Source: Emticicia sp. 21SJ11W-3 (GTDB taxonomy: Bacteria > Bacteroidota > Bacteroidia > Cytophagales > Spirosomataceae). From it: a stretch of 64,000 nt of DNA. The stretch's first letter is position 1; every line of letters starts with the position of its first letter. The stretch lies in NCBI RefSeq assembly GCF_024138715.1, contig NZ_CP092074.1, forward strand, positions 248,001-312,000. Direction: 5' to 3'. Made by a program: the position numbers and the translations under genes. Under the pieces are notes generated by a model, which was not told the DNA's origin, made no database searches, and saw only the letters and a program-made list of their open reading frames with translations. Shown one piece after another: positions 44,885 to 55,300 of this stretch.

Positions 44885-44910
44885 GTTTAAAACTAATTAA
44901 GCGGCCATAG
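44885..44910 (-). terminator. Hairpin after dxs
   Basis: AATTAAGCGGC and GCCGCTTAATT form an 11-bp perfect stem with a 4-base loop, 35 bases beyond the dxs stop. The T-tract is short. It probably ends dxs before uvrA. Confidence 0.65.
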
Positions 44911-44945
44911 CCGCTTAATTTCAGTATCATACATGTACAGATTTC

Positions 44946-46880
44946 TTAGTACACCAGAATCCTGTTATTAATCATCTCCCGGGCAGCTTCAGCTATACCT
45001 TCAGGGTCAAAACCACACTCACGGTGCAGCTCAATCTGCTCTCCATGTTCCACTATACGGTCCGGAATACCCAGGCGTTTTACCTTGGCGGTATATTCAT
45101 TGTCGGCCATAAACTCTAGTACGGCACTTCCCATACCACCTTTCAGGCAACCGTCTTCTACGGTTATTACTTTATCAAATTGTCTGAACACCTCATGCAA
45201 AAGACCTTCGTCCAGTGGTTTTACAAATCTTAAATCGTAGTGTGCTGCGCTTATACCCTCGACCTCTAACATTTGGCAGGCCTCTACTGCATAATTGCCT
45301 ATGTGGCCAATAGTTAGAATGGCAATGTCTGCGCCATCTTTTATTTTTTGCCCTTTACCGATGGTCATTTTTCTGAGCGGTCGTCTCCAGTCAGGTAAAA
45401 CTCCCTCGCCACGCGGATACCGTATCGTAAAGGCTGTTTTCAGCTTTTGCGACTCATCCAGCTGGAAGGTGTACATCATATTCCGCAGCTCTTCTTCATT
45501 CATAGGGGCGGCTATTACCATATTCGGTATGCAGCGCATGTAAGCAATGTCATAAGCGCCATGATGCGTAGGGCCGTCGGCACCGGCAAAACCCGCTCTG
45601 TCGAGGCAAAAGATAACCGGTAGCTCTTGTATGCATACATCATGAATTACCTGGTCGTAGGCGCGCTGCATAAAAGTTGAATAGATGTTGCAATAAACTA
45701 CCATTCCCTGGGTAGCCATTCCGGCAGAGAACGTAACGGCATGTTGTTCGGCAATGCCTACATCAAAGGCCCTGTCTGGTATGGCTTTCATCATTATATT
45801 TAATGATGACCCTGAGGGCATGGCAGGTGTAACACCAATAATTTTAGTGTTTACTTCGGCCAGCTCAACAATGGTATGGCCAAATACATCCTGATACTTA
45901 GGAGGCATTGGCTTGTCATAGACTTTTTTCTTTATTTCGCCGGTAACTTTATCAAAAAGCCCTGGGGCGTGCCATTTGGTCTGGTCTTTTTCAGCCGGGG
46001 CATATCCTTTACCTTTTACTGTAAGACAGTGCAGGATTTTCGGGCCCGGAATATTCTTCAGGTCTTCCATTACGCTTACCATGTGGTCAAGGTCATGACC
46101 ATCAATGGGGCCAAAATAACGGAGATTTAACGCTTCAAATAAATTACTCTGGCTAAGCAAGGCGCCTTTCATGGCGTTTTCTACCTTTTGCACAATTTCT
46201 CTGGCACTTTTGCCAAAGGTGCTCATTTTACCCAGAAGATTCCAGACATCATCTTTGGCCTTATTGTAGGTCTGTGATGTGGTAATGTCGGTCAGATACT
46301 GCTTCAATGCCCCAACGTTGGGGTCAATAGCCATGCAGTTATCGTTCAGAATAATCAGCAGATTGGCATCTTTTACATCACCGGCATGGTTCATTGCTTC
46401 AAAGGCCATTCCGGCTGTCATAGAGCCGTCGCCGATTACGGCAATGTGCTGGCGTTTTTTGTTGCCGTTTTGCAGCGAGCCAACCGCCATACCCAGTGCA
46501 GCTGATATTGAGGTAGAAGAATGCCCAACACCAAACGTATCGTATATGCTCTCTTTTCGTTTCGGGAAACCAGAAATACCGCCATAAAAGCGGTTAGTAT
46601 GAAACTGTTTTCTGCGGCCGGTAAGAATCTTATGGCCATAGGCCTGATGCCCCACATCCCAAACGAGCTGATCATCCGGCGTATTGAATACATAATGAAG
46701 GGCTACAGTTAGCTCAACCACACCAAGGCTTGCGCCAAAATGCCCACCATAAACAGACACAATATCTATAATAAACTGTCGGAGTTCGTCGGCAACCTGC
46801 GGAAGTTTTGAGCGGTCAAGTTTTCTTAGATCGTAGGGTTCTTCAATATTTTCCAGAAGTTCGCCGGGTGTGATGAGCAT
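44946..46880 (-). CDS. dxs: 1-deoxy-D-xylulose-5-phosphate synthase
   Basis: The 644-residue thiamine-diphosphate enzyme joins pyruvate and glyceraldehyde 3-phosphate, the first step of the MEP isoprenoid pathway. Visible are HFGASLGVVELTVALHYVF with the substrate His, WDVGHQAYGHKILTGR, the cofactor motif GDGSMTAGMAFEAMNHAG with the Mg ligand Asn in ILNDNCMAI, the Glu region GIAEQHAVTFSAGMA, and the C-terminal transketolase domain. Length is normal. It probably has its own promoter (47027-47034) and a structured leader. Confidence 0.96.
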   Translation of the reverse strand: MLITPGELLENIEEPYDLRKLDRSKLPQVADELRQFIIDIVSVYGGHFGASLGVVELTVALHYVFNTPDDQLVWDVGHQAYGHKILTGRRKQFHTNRFYGGISGFPKRKESIYDTFGVGHSSTSISAALGMAVGSLQNGNKKRQHIAVIGDGSMTAGMAFEAMNHAGDVKDANLLIILNDNCMAIDPNVGALKQYLTDITTSQTYNKAKDDVWNLLGKMSTFGKSAREIVQKVENAMKGALLSQSNLFEALNLRYFGPIDGHDLDHMVSVMEDLKNIPGPKILHCLTVKGKGYAPAEKDQTKWHAPGLFDKVTGEIKKKVYDKPMPPKYQDVFGHTIVELAEVNTKIIGVTPAMPSGSSLNIMMKAIPDRAFDVGIAEQHAVTFSAGMATQGMVVYCNIYSTFMQRAYDQVIHDVCIQELPVIFCLDRAGFAGADGPTHHGAYDIAYMRCIPNMVIAAPMNEEELRNMMYTFQLDESQKLKTAFTIRYPRGEGVLPDWRRPLRKMTIGKGQKIKDGADIAILTIGHIGNYAVEACQMLEVEGISAAHYDLRFVKPLDEGLLHEVFRQFDKVITVEDGCLKGGMGSAVLEFMADNEYTAKVKRLGIPDRIVEHGEQIELHRECGFDPEGIAEAAREMINNRILVY

Positions 46881-46988
46881 ATCTTTATAACAAATTACAA
46901 GTCGATTGTTCTGCTTAAACTAAAGAAATTATAAAATGTTTATTTTCATTGTAAAAATTTACATTTTTCGCCCAAACAGTTTGCCAAC

Positions 46989-47034
46989 CATACTTAATTT
47001 TGAAGTATGAAGTTAAATGAAGCCAACAAAGGTA
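46989..47034 (-). promoter_or_regulatory. -7 box and leader hairpin upstream of dxs
   Basis: TACCTTTG on the minus strand (47034-47027) is a perfect -7 box. About 20-40 bases downstream is the inverted repeat CATACTT-AATTTTG-AAGTATG (46989-47009), so the dxs message would begin with a hairpin in a leader of about 140 bases. A -33 TTG is not clear. Confidence 0.4.
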
Positions 47035-47059
47035 TAAAAAATAACAGAATTTACTTGAA

Positions 47060-47968
47060 CTAATCTTTCTTTTGGCTGGCACGATAAAGCTTATGCTTTT
47101 CTTCTTTGGTAAGGCTTTCATAGCCAGATTTCCCAATTTTGTCCAGAATAGCATCTACTTCATCCTGGTCCGGAAAATAATTGGGGTCCAGGCCGGAGCT
47201 GCTCATACCTTTGTTAGATACCGTAGACTCACTGTATCTTCTTTGCGGTATTTTCATTTTGGGCTTTGGTCTCCAGAAATCACTCCACCAGTCAGCAACG
47301 GCTTCGATAGGGCTGCCCAGGTTAACCCCTTTGCGCAATAAATAAATGTAAGAATAGCCTGCCAAAGCACCACCCAGATGAGAAATTCCACTGCTGGGCA
47401 CTATAAAAGAAAGTAGCAGAAAAAACCAGGCAATGTATTTTATTTTAATAAGAAAAAGCCCGAAAAAATAAAACTCGTATTCAGGCAGAAGCGTTACGGC
47501 CGCAAACATAACCGCACATACCGCTGCAGAAGCCCCCAGTATTGTTGAATTGATGTTATTAACCTGAGGCGCCAATAAAAGCAGGTTATAAATACCCACG
47601 TAAATAATGCCACTGAAAACCGCCCCGAGAATATATATACTTAGCAGTTTACGACTGCCTATAAACTCCTGTACCAGCGTTCCAAACCAGAACAGGGTCA
47701 TCATATTAAAGAGCAGGTGCCAGAAACTGTAATGCGTAAAACCGTAGGTAAGGAGGGTCCAGGGTTGCATCACAAGTTCCCTTAAAGGCGCAACCAATAT
47801 AATGTTGTTATTGATGGCTCTTTCAATAACACTGCCGCCGGGAACAAAAGACAAAATAAAGCCTGCCAGAATTAAAGACAAGAAAACCACCGCATTGATG
47901 AGCATTAGTTGCACCAATGTGTTCCCACGACGAAAAGGTCTTTTTATGTCTTCTAAGAAATTTGCCAA
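47060..47968 (-). CDS. Rhomboid-family intramembrane serine protease, second copy
   Basis: The 302-residue protein has six membrane helices. The catalytic Ser is in LGASAAVCAVMFAA (GASA variant of GxSx) and the catalytic His in SGISHLGGALAGYSYIYL. FTHYSFWHLLFNMMTLFWFG is the conserved WR-like/HxxxN segment. A hydrophilic tail of about 90 residues follows (SSSGLDPNYFPDQDEVDAIL), absent from the first copy. The start is uncertain: TTG at 47968, or an ATT further up, since an in-frame stop lies nine codons upstream. It is the third gene of the mutL operon. The substrate is unknown. Confidence 0.88.
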   Translation of the reverse strand: MANFLEDIKRPFRRGNTLVQLMLINAVVFLSLILAGFILSFVPGGSVIERAINNNIILVAPLRELVMQPWTLLTYGFTHYSFWHLLFNMMTLFWFGTLVQEFIGSRKLLSIYILGAVFSGIIYVGIYNLLLLAPQVNNINSTILGASAAVCAVMFAAVTLLPEYEFYFFGLFLIKIKYIAWFFLLLSFIVPSSGISHLGGALAGYSYIYLLRKGVNLGSPIEAVADWWSDFWRPKPKMKIPQRRYSESTVSNKGMSSSGLDPNYFPDQDEVDAILDKIGKSGYESLTKEEKHKLYRASQKKD

Positions 47969-48004
47969 CTTCTCTGTTTTCCTTAAACAAATTTAAACAA
48001 AAAA

Positions 48005-48658
48005 TTAATACCGCATTTTTCCGAAACCGAAATATCTTAACAGAATGAAGCCTACCAGCAGGCCGCCTACGTGTGCAAAATGAGCTACTCCCATTGATGA
48101 GCCATGAACCCCAGAGTATAACTCATAGATACCATAAAAAGCGACCAGATACTTGGCCTTAATGGGTATCGGGAGCGGGAAAATAATCAGCTCGTTATTC
48201 GGGAACAGATAAGCGTATGCTATCAGAATACCGAAAATCGCGCCCGATGCCCCCACCATTGGCGTTAAGGCCAGTAAAGCGTAAGCATCTGACTCCGGCG
48301 AGAACTGTAGCATATCGTAAATATTTACAAAAGTGTAAATAAAGCTAGCTCCGACCCCCGTTATTAAATAGTATATTAAAAAACGTTTCGAACCCAAAAA
48401 TGTTTCAATGCCCGAGCCAAAAATAAGTAAAGCAAACATATTACTTATTAAGTGGTTGAGGTTGGCGTGCATAAACATATAAGTAACGGGCTGCCATATC
48501 TTAAAATTCGGGTTCAGTAGCATCGATTCGCCAGGCAGAATCGGATTATAGAACGCAAATTGTTGTGTAATGTAATCATCATTGAGAAAGCGCGACAGAA
48601 AAAATACTACAACATTTATTATCAATAAATTACGGGCAACAGGGCTTAAATAAAACAT
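48005..48658 (-). CDS. Rhomboid-family intramembrane serine protease, first copy
   Basis: The 217-residue protein is the compact six-helix form. The catalytic Ser lies in MVGASGAIFGILIAYAY (GASG) and the His in MGVAHFAHVGGLLVGF. YMFMHANLNHLISNMFALLIFG is the conserved HxNHLxxNM segment. It lies 10 bases after mutL and 36 bases before the second rhomboid gene on the same strand. Family members cleave transmembrane substrates; the target here is not known. Confidence 0.9.
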   Translation of the reverse strand: MFYLSPVARNLLIINVVVFFLSRFLNDDYITQQFAFYNPILPGESMLLNPNFKIWQPVTYMFMHANLNHLISNMFALLIFGSGIETFLGSKRFLIYYLITGVGASFIYTFVNIYDMLQFSPESDAYALLALTPMVGASGAIFGILIAYAYLFPNNELIIFPLPIPIKAKYLVAFYGIYELYSGVHGSSMGVAHFAHVGGLLVGFILLRYFGFGKMRY

Positions 48659-48668
48659 ATCTTTTGAT

Positions 48669-50567
48669 TTATTTTTTAATAATGAGTTCGGCCAGGCGTT
48701 CTACCGATAAAATGGTCATAATCGGTTCTCCACTCGGAGTATAACCTGGAACAGCCGTTTCAAAAAGTTGATGAATCAGTAAATTTATTTCAATTTTCGA
48801 AAGTTCGCCAATATATTTGGCAGAAGATTTTTTTGAGAACGAGCGCGCCACATTCTCAATCACATCCAGATGTAAATCGCTTTGGTTGGTCTTATATTGT
48901 TGTAATAACCCCTCAAAAATCTCTTTTTCGTTTTCTTCCTGCACCTCCGGTGGTACACCACTTATTTTGATGGTGTTCTGCCCGAATTCTTCAAAAGAAA
49001 AACCCAATGCCTTAATCTCATCCTGTATCTCAAGCACCAGTTGAAAATCAGCAGGATGGAGGTCCACAGTTTTCGGGAAAAGCAGTTGTTGCGTAAACGA
49101 GTTTTTATTTTTCAGGTTGTTATGATACTTCTCGTAAAGAATACGCTCATAAGCGGCTCTCTGGTCAATAAGCATCAAACCACTTTTGGCCTGCGCCACA
49201 ATAAACCTGTTCTGAACCTGAATAGCCGTTATTTCTTTTATTTCGGCCAGCCTTTTACTTTCGTCAAGAATAATATCATTGGCTTTGCTGCCCAGTGTTA
49301 TGGGTGCATCGGCAGGAGAGGCGGCACTCTGAAAACCCAGGGTACTCTGGTTATTGGGCTTGAAACTCTCCATACCTTCAAACAGTTTACGCCAGTTTTC
49401 GGTATTTCCTCTGTCTCTTAATGAATCACTCATTGACGCTAGTGACTCAAGCCCCCTTCGTGGTTTTTCAAAATCTGAAATGGACTGGCTGATGGGCGTT
49501 GGTGTGTCGCTGAACCTGCCGGTTGAAGTGATATTGCCAAAATTAATATCAGATTCAAAATCAATAGTAGGTGTCAGGTTATATACGCCAATGGCCCGTC
49601 TTACTGCCGACCTGATGATGGCATACACGGCTCTTTCATCATCAAATTTTATCTCCGTTTTGGTCGGATGAATGTTAATGTCTATGTGTGATGGGTCAAT
49701 CTCAAGAAATAACACGTAAAACGGGCTGCTGCCTTCGGGTATTGTGGCCTCAAAGGCACTTAGCACGGCATGGTGCAGGTAATTATGCTTGATAAACCGT
49801 TTATTGACAAAGAAAAACTGCTCACCGCGCCCTTTCTTGGCCGACTCCGGCTTACCCACAAAGCCTTCTACATTTACAAAAGGTGTTTCTTCTTCGCAAT
49901 TAGCTAATTGCTCGCGGTAGTTTTTGCCAAAAATATCAATAATCCTGCGGCTTAGTTTTCCGGCCGGAAGGTTATAAACCTCCACATCGTTATGGTAAAG
50001 CGTAAACTGAATTTCGGGGTGTGCCAGTGCCACACGCTGAAACTCGTCCAGCACATGCTTCATTTCAACCGGGTTCGACTTTAGGAAGTTTCTTCTGGCG
50101 GGCACGTTAAAAAACAGATTTTTTACCTGAAAATTAGTACCCTTGGTACAAGATACAGACTCCTGACTTTTTAACTCCGAGCCTTCAATTCTAATCATCG
50201 TTCCCACCTCGTCATTTTGTCGGCGTGTACGTAATTCTACCTGAGCCACCGCGGCTATTGAAGCCAGCGCTTCGCCCCTGAACCCCATGGTACGGATGGC
50301 AAACAAATCATCGGCTGTTTTAATTTTTGAGGTAGCGTGCCGTTCAAAACTCATGCGTGCATCAGTGGCCGACATCCCCACACCGTCGTCAATTACCTGT
50401 ATCAGGGTTCTGCCGGCATCTTTTACAATCAGTTGTATGGTCTGGGCCTGGGCGTCTATCGAATTCTCCAATAATTCTTTTACTACTGAAGCCGGTCTTT
50501 GCACAACTTCTCCCGCCGCAATCTGATTGGCAATCGAATCAGGTAGTAAATGAATAATATCTAGCAT
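48669..50567 (-). CDS. mutL: DNA mismatch repair protein MutL
   Basis: The 632-residue protein starts with the GHKL ATPase. IANQIAAGEVVQRPASVVKE and LLENSIDA hold the catalytic Glu and the Mg-binding Asn. DDGVGM and the GFRGEALASIAAV lid follow, then FVNKRFIKH and IHPTKTEIKF. The C-terminal dimerisation domain contains LIDQRAAYERILYE at 466-479. The endonuclease motif of many MutL proteins reads DQHAxxE, but here it is DQRA (Arg470). The protein is the first gene of a three-gene unit with two rhomboids. MutS is not in the window. Confidence 0.96.
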   Translation of the reverse strand: MLDIIHLLPDSIANQIAAGEVVQRPASVVKELLENSIDAQAQTIQLIVKDAGRTLIQVIDDGVGMSATDARMSFERHATSKIKTADDLFAIRTMGFRGEALASIAAVAQVELRTRRQNDEVGTMIRIEGSELKSQESVSCTKGTNFQVKNLFFNVPARRNFLKSNPVEMKHVLDEFQRVALAHPEIQFTLYHNDVEVYNLPAGKLSRRIIDIFGKNYREQLANCEEETPFVNVEGFVGKPESAKKGRGEQFFFVNKRFIKHNYLHHAVLSAFEATIPEGSSPFYVLFLEIDPSHIDINIHPTKTEIKFDDERAVYAIIRSAVRRAIGVYNLTPTIDFESDINFGNITSTGRFSDTPTPISQSISDFEKPRRGLESLASMSDSLRDRGNTENWRKLFEGMESFKPNNQSTLGFQSAASPADAPITLGSKANDIILDESKRLAEIKEITAIQVQNRFIVAQAKSGLMLIDQRAAYERILYEKYHNNLKNKNSFTQQLLFPKTVDLHPADFQLVLEIQDEIKALGFSFEEFGQNTIKISGVPPEVQEENEKEIFEGLLQQYKTNQSDLHLDVIENVARSFSKKSSAKYIGELSKIEINLLIHQLFETAVPGYTPSGEPIMTILSVERLAELIIKK

Positions 50568-50893
50568 TTGTATGTATTTTTGCCCTCTTAACTGTTTTTA
50601 ATTATTTAATTAACCTTAATTTTAAACCAAATTGTTCCTGTCTTGCAAATAAATTCAACCCCAAAGGCTTACACTTGCTCAGGGCCGCTTACAATTTTAC
50701 ACATATTGGTTTTCAAAAAAAGTATAAAGCATTTGCACCGCAAAATTGACGTTTTCTGAAATGAAAACAGAAAAAAACTTTATTTAATTTTAGTGGCTCT
50801 TCAAACGAACCGCCTCAAAGATGAGTTCTTATAAAAAAGCAGCGTCTTTAAATAGTGGCTCAGCATTAATCAATTACTTTAAATTCTTCTCGT
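50568..50893. other. Divergent intergenic region between mutL and DUF2911
   Basis: These 326 AT-rich bases should contain promoters for both flanking genes. A plus-strand TATTTTTG at 50575-50582 matches the -7 box but lies too far from the plus gene to be convincing. No gene or RNA was recognised. Confidence 0.4.
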
Positions 50894-51418
50894 ATGAACA
50901 AAAAGATAGGAATACTTCTTGCCGGGGTGGCTGTATTAGCTCTGGCTTTTTTTGGCGTAAGGGCCTATACCAAAAGCAAAAGCCCTGCTGATACCGCATC
51001 GTTTAATCAGAATGGCTTATCGGTTCAGGTAGATTACTGCCGCCCTTACAAAAAAGACCGTGTGGTTTTTGGCCAGCTGGTGCCTTATGGCAAAGTCTGG
51101 AGAACCGGTGCTAACGAGGCCACGCTCTTTACAGTAAAGCAAGATGTAAAAATTGCAGGCAAACCACTAAAAGCCGGAACATATACTTTATGGACAGTAC
51201 CCAATGCGGATGTATGGACTATAGTGCTGAACAGACAAACCGGGCAGTGGGGTACCAAATATGACGAGTTGCAAGATGTACTAAGGGTAGATGTGCCAGC
51301 CGGCAAAACCACCGGAACCGTAGAGCAATTTAAAATAGACTTTGCTGCAATGGCCGGGGGAGCAAACATGGTTTTGCTTTGGGAGAACACCGAGGTAAAA
51401 GTACCTGTTACACTTTAA
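50894..51418 (+). CDS. DUF2911 family protein, exported or membrane-anchored
   Basis: The 174-residue protein has an N-terminal hydrophobic helix (IGILLAGVAVLALAFFGVRA) and a DUF2911 domain. Conserved text includes VQVDYCRPYKKDRVVFGQLV, PYGKVWRTGANEATLFTV and LKAGTYTLWTVPN. The family is common in Bacteroidota and has no known function. It lies 43 bases before prmA in the same direction and could share its transcript. Confidence 0.88.
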   Translation: MNKKIGILLAGVAVLALAFFGVRAYTKSKSPADTASFNQNGLSVQVDYCRPYKKDRVVFGQLVPYGKVWRTGANEATLFTVKQDVKIAGKPLKAGTYTLWTVPNADVWTIVLNRQTGQWGTKYDELQDVLRVDVPAGKTTGTVEQFKIDFAAMAGGANMVLLWENTEVKVPVTL

Positions 51419-51461
51419 GATAAATACTTTGTAAGTAAGAAGAATTTCCGAACTTTACAGC

Positions 51462-52289
51462 ATGGATTATATAGAATTAACGTTACAGGCAGATGCCGAT
51501 TTTGTGGAAATTCTGATGGCAGAATTGGCCGAGTTAGGTTTTGAATCGTTCGTTGAAACCGAAGACGGGCTGGAGGCCTACATTCAGGAAGAAATTTTCA
51601 ATGATATGGCCGTGAAGCAAATGCTGGAAAGCTACGCTGCGCGCACGGGTATTTCGTATCAGTTTAAAAAGATAGTAAGGCAGAACTGGAACGCAGAATG
51701 GGAGAAGAATTTTCAGCCGATTCAGATTGGTGAACAGATTTTTGTTCGGGCTGATTTTCACGAACCCAGGCCCGGGTTTCCTTATGAAATCATTATTACA
51801 CCTAAGATGTCGTTCGGTACGGGGCATCATGAAACCACCTCTATGGTAATGGAGCATCAGCTTAACATTGACCATACGGGCAAAAAAGTGCTTGATGTTG
51901 GCACAGGTACCGGTATTCTGGCTGTTTTGGCGTCAAAACTGCAAGCAAGCCATATTAGTGCATTTGATATTGACGAGTGGTCTGTTGAAAACACCATAGA
52001 AAACATACGGCTGAATAATGTAACAAACGTAAGTGTAAGGCAGGGTACCATAGAAGACCAACCACAAGATGTTTACGAAATTGTACTGGCCAATATTAAC
52101 CGGAATATCCTTATCAGCCAGATACCGGCGTATGTTAAATTCATGGCTCCGGGCGCCGAACTGATAGTAAGTGGGTTTTATGAAAAAGATATTGCTGATA
52201 TTCAAACAGTTGCCGAGTCGGCGGGGCTAAAAAAACTGGCTCATCTAAGCAAGAATAATTGGGCGGCAGTCGTTTTTAAATATAAGTAA
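51462..52289 (+). CDS. prmA: Ribosomal protein L11 methyltransferase
   Basis: The 275-residue enzyme trimethylates ribosomal protein L11 with SAM. The N-terminal substrate-recognition domain has LAELGFESFVETEDGLEAYI. The SAM domain has FGTGHHETTSMVMEHQL, VLDVGTGTGILAVLASKL (motif I), FDIDEWSVENTIENIRLNN and LANINRNILISQIP. No signal or membrane segment is present. It precedes the 1587-residue protein by 35 bases. Confidence 0.95.
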   Translation: MDYIELTLQADADFVEILMAELAELGFESFVETEDGLEAYIQEEIFNDMAVKQMLESYAARTGISYQFKKIVRQNWNAEWEKNFQPIQIGEQIFVRADFHEPRPGFPYEIIITPKMSFGTGHHETTSMVMEHQLNIDHTGKKVLDVGTGTGILAVLASKLQASHISAFDIDEWSVENTIENIRLNNVTNVSVRQGTIEDQPQDVYEIVLANINRNILISQIPAYVKFMAPGAELIVSGFYEKDIADIQTVAESAGLKKLAHLSKNNWAAVVFKYK

Positions 52290-52324
52290 TTTAAAAGGGC
52301 GAACACAATCGCAGTTCTTTTCAT

Positions 52325-55300
52325 ATGCGGCACCTAACTATTATCTTCTGTTGTGGTATTCTTTTGTCGGTTGGGGCAAAGGCACAATCAATCAGGTTGT
52401 CAGAAAACCCACAGACCTTTATCAGTGAGATTAAGACGGTAATGGGCGCAGAAAAAAATGCCATAGCCATTGCCATGGGCGATAAGTTTGAGGTTTACTG
52501 GACAACCCGCTTTACCGACAGCCAGAAAACGGTATTGATGAACACAACCAGGCGGATGGGGCTGAAAGGGCATAAAATGGCACAGTTTTATTACCTCTTT
52601 CTGCTGATTGATAAACTGATAACACAAGAAAACTATAACAATACACGCCTTGATAATTTTCTGGGGGTGGCGCAAAAGACGGTTGAGCAATATGACCTAA
52701 AAACAGCTACCCGTGTTTTTGAAACCTTCAAGGATTTTCTGGAGAAGCGGAGAATCTATGCCTCGGGCTTTAACCGGTTATATGTACTTGGGGGTACATT
52801 CGATTTCACTTTCTCTGGTAAAATGCCAGAAGCAGCAAAAGCTGCCCCACCTGCCACTACGGCAGCTCCTGCCCCTGAAGAAGAATCAAAATTATTTGAT
52901 GGCTGGGACGCCCCCGTACCCGTAACACCGCCGCTTTCTGCTGGCAATGGGTTACAGGAGTTGACTAAGAAACCCATGCCGGTGTTGTCTGGTGTGGCTG
53001 TTGAGTTCAGCAATGCCGACCTGGTTATGGCCACCGCCAGCGACTCAGTGGCTATTAGCCAAACTTCAGGCACCATAGCGTTGAAAGACGGCGTTTTTGT
53101 AGGTAAGGGCGGCACAATCACCTGGGCTAATCTCGGACTACCTCAGATTTCAGCAACCCTGGCCGACTATACCTTTGAAGTCAGAAACCCGCGTTTTACA
53201 GCAGAAGATGTTGCTTTTACCTATCCCGACCGCCTGACAGCCCCGGTAAAAGGAGTGCTGGAGTTTAAAGGCGAAAAGCGCGCCAAAAATGTACCGGCAT
53301 CGTATCCGCGTTTTATGTCTTACCAGAGCGACGCCTTCATCAAGAATATCGATAAAAGTATTGAGTACAAAGGTGGGTTTTCTATTATCGGCAAAAGAAT
53401 CTTTTCTTCATCTGCCAGCAATAGTTATGCATACATTACAGTAAAACAAGACGGCAAAACTGTTTTTAAAACCAGTAGTACGCGCTTCGAAATTAATGAT
53501 GCTTTCATCAATGCGCAGTTGGCCAGCTTTGTAACCTACATCGGCCAGGACTCCATCTATCATCCGGCCGTAAAACTCAATTACATACCTGCCGACGGCC
53601 TGCTGAAATTGAATAAAATAGAAGCCGGCAGCTACAGAGATGCCCTGTTTATAGATTCGTATCATCAGTTGGGTATCAAATGCGATGCCATGCGGTGGAA
53701 TCTGGCAGAAGGCAAAATGGATTTCTATATTGTATCCGGCAAAACGCAGGTACCGGCCTTGTTTGAATCGCTCGATTTCTTTGACGCCCAAAGGTTAGGC
53801 AGGCTCAGCGGTGGTGGCAGTTTTAATCCGTTGCTGGTGGCCTCTAATTTTGTGCAGAAAAACAACAAATCTTCTTTCAGTGTGCATGAGGTAGGCGCAT
53901 TTAATAATAACCGGGTATCGGCCCAGAACCTGAAATCAGGCTTTATGCTGGCCGAGCAGCAGGGGTTTTTATACTATAACCCCATAACAGACCTCTACAG
54001 CATTACCAGAAAAGGGCAGCATTATCTGGCTGCCAACACTGGTAAAAAAGATTTTGACGACCTGCTCATACCTTCTATTTATGGCAGCAGTAAAGACTCT
54101 ACCGCTAATGCTTCCTTAAACCTGACAGACAAATCACTGTTGATAAGGGGTGTGAAGCGTTTTAACCTGAGCGATTCGCTGGAAGCGTATGTATTGCCTT
54201 ATGATGGTATCGTAAAAGTAGGTAAAAACAGAACCTTTGCCTTTAATGGTCAGTTAAAGGCAAAGAACTTTCGTTTTTCTGGTAAAGAACTGGTACTCGA
54301 TTACGAGAAGTACTCGCTCTCTTTGCCGAGGATAGATTCAATTACCTTTACACCCCCTGATGCCTATGCCAAAGGCGCTACCAAAGAGATAGGCAGTAAA
54401 TTTAAATATGATAACGCAGGCGTGGTGTATCTGAACAAACCTGATAACAAGTCGGGCCGGATGCATTTGCCGCAGTATCCAATACTGAAAATAGATAAGG
54501 GAGTAATTGTTTATTTTGATGATGCCTACAGAGGCAACCGGGCATTTAACCGTGAAGTGCGATTTGAGGTGCCGAAAATAGACTTTGACAGCCTGAACGT
54601 AAAACCTTTGGAGTTTAGTGGTACCTTCTATTCGGGTAATATATTTAAACCGTTTAAAGAAAAGCTAAAAATTCTGACAGATACCACCATCGGCTTTTCG
54701 CATAAAGTGCCCGGCGGTAAGTACCCTGTATATGGCAGCGAAACCTCTGTTAAGTTTGCCTCTGAGCTGGTGATGGACGACAAAGGCCTGCATACTAAAG
54801 GAGACATTAATCATCTGGCTGCCACTTTAACATCTGACGAAATCTTCTTTTTTACCGACTCATTAACAGCCAAAGGCAAGGTGGGTAAAGTGCTGGAAAC
54901 CGCCAGGCCCGGTGGGGCTTATTACCCTAAGGTAGATGTAAAAGACTACACCCTGAAATGGATACCCAAAGCAGATTCAATGCTGATTGCCTCTACTGAA
55001 GGGTTTGATTTTTATCAGGCATCTTCATCTTTAAAAGGAAAAATACTATTAAGAAAAACCGGATTATTTGGTGCAGGCAACCTGGTTCGAAATGATTCAG
55101 AGACCGGCTCTGAACAATTCAAGTTTAATAAAGAAGGCTTTTTTGCCGATAACTCGCAGTTTAAAATCAAGGCCAGTTCTCCCTCAACCAAAGCGGTTTT
55201 GTTGGCAAAAAACGTAGATATTAATTTCAATATTACCAAAAGCCTGGTAAACATTGTGGGTAATGAAGGCAATAGCTTTAATGATACCACAAGGCAGACA

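Noticed and set aside
50575-50582. Perfect -7 box TATTTTTG on the plus strand
   Set aside because: It is next to the mutL start on the opposite strand and more than 300 bases from the next plus gene; a chance match in AT-rich DNA is likely.
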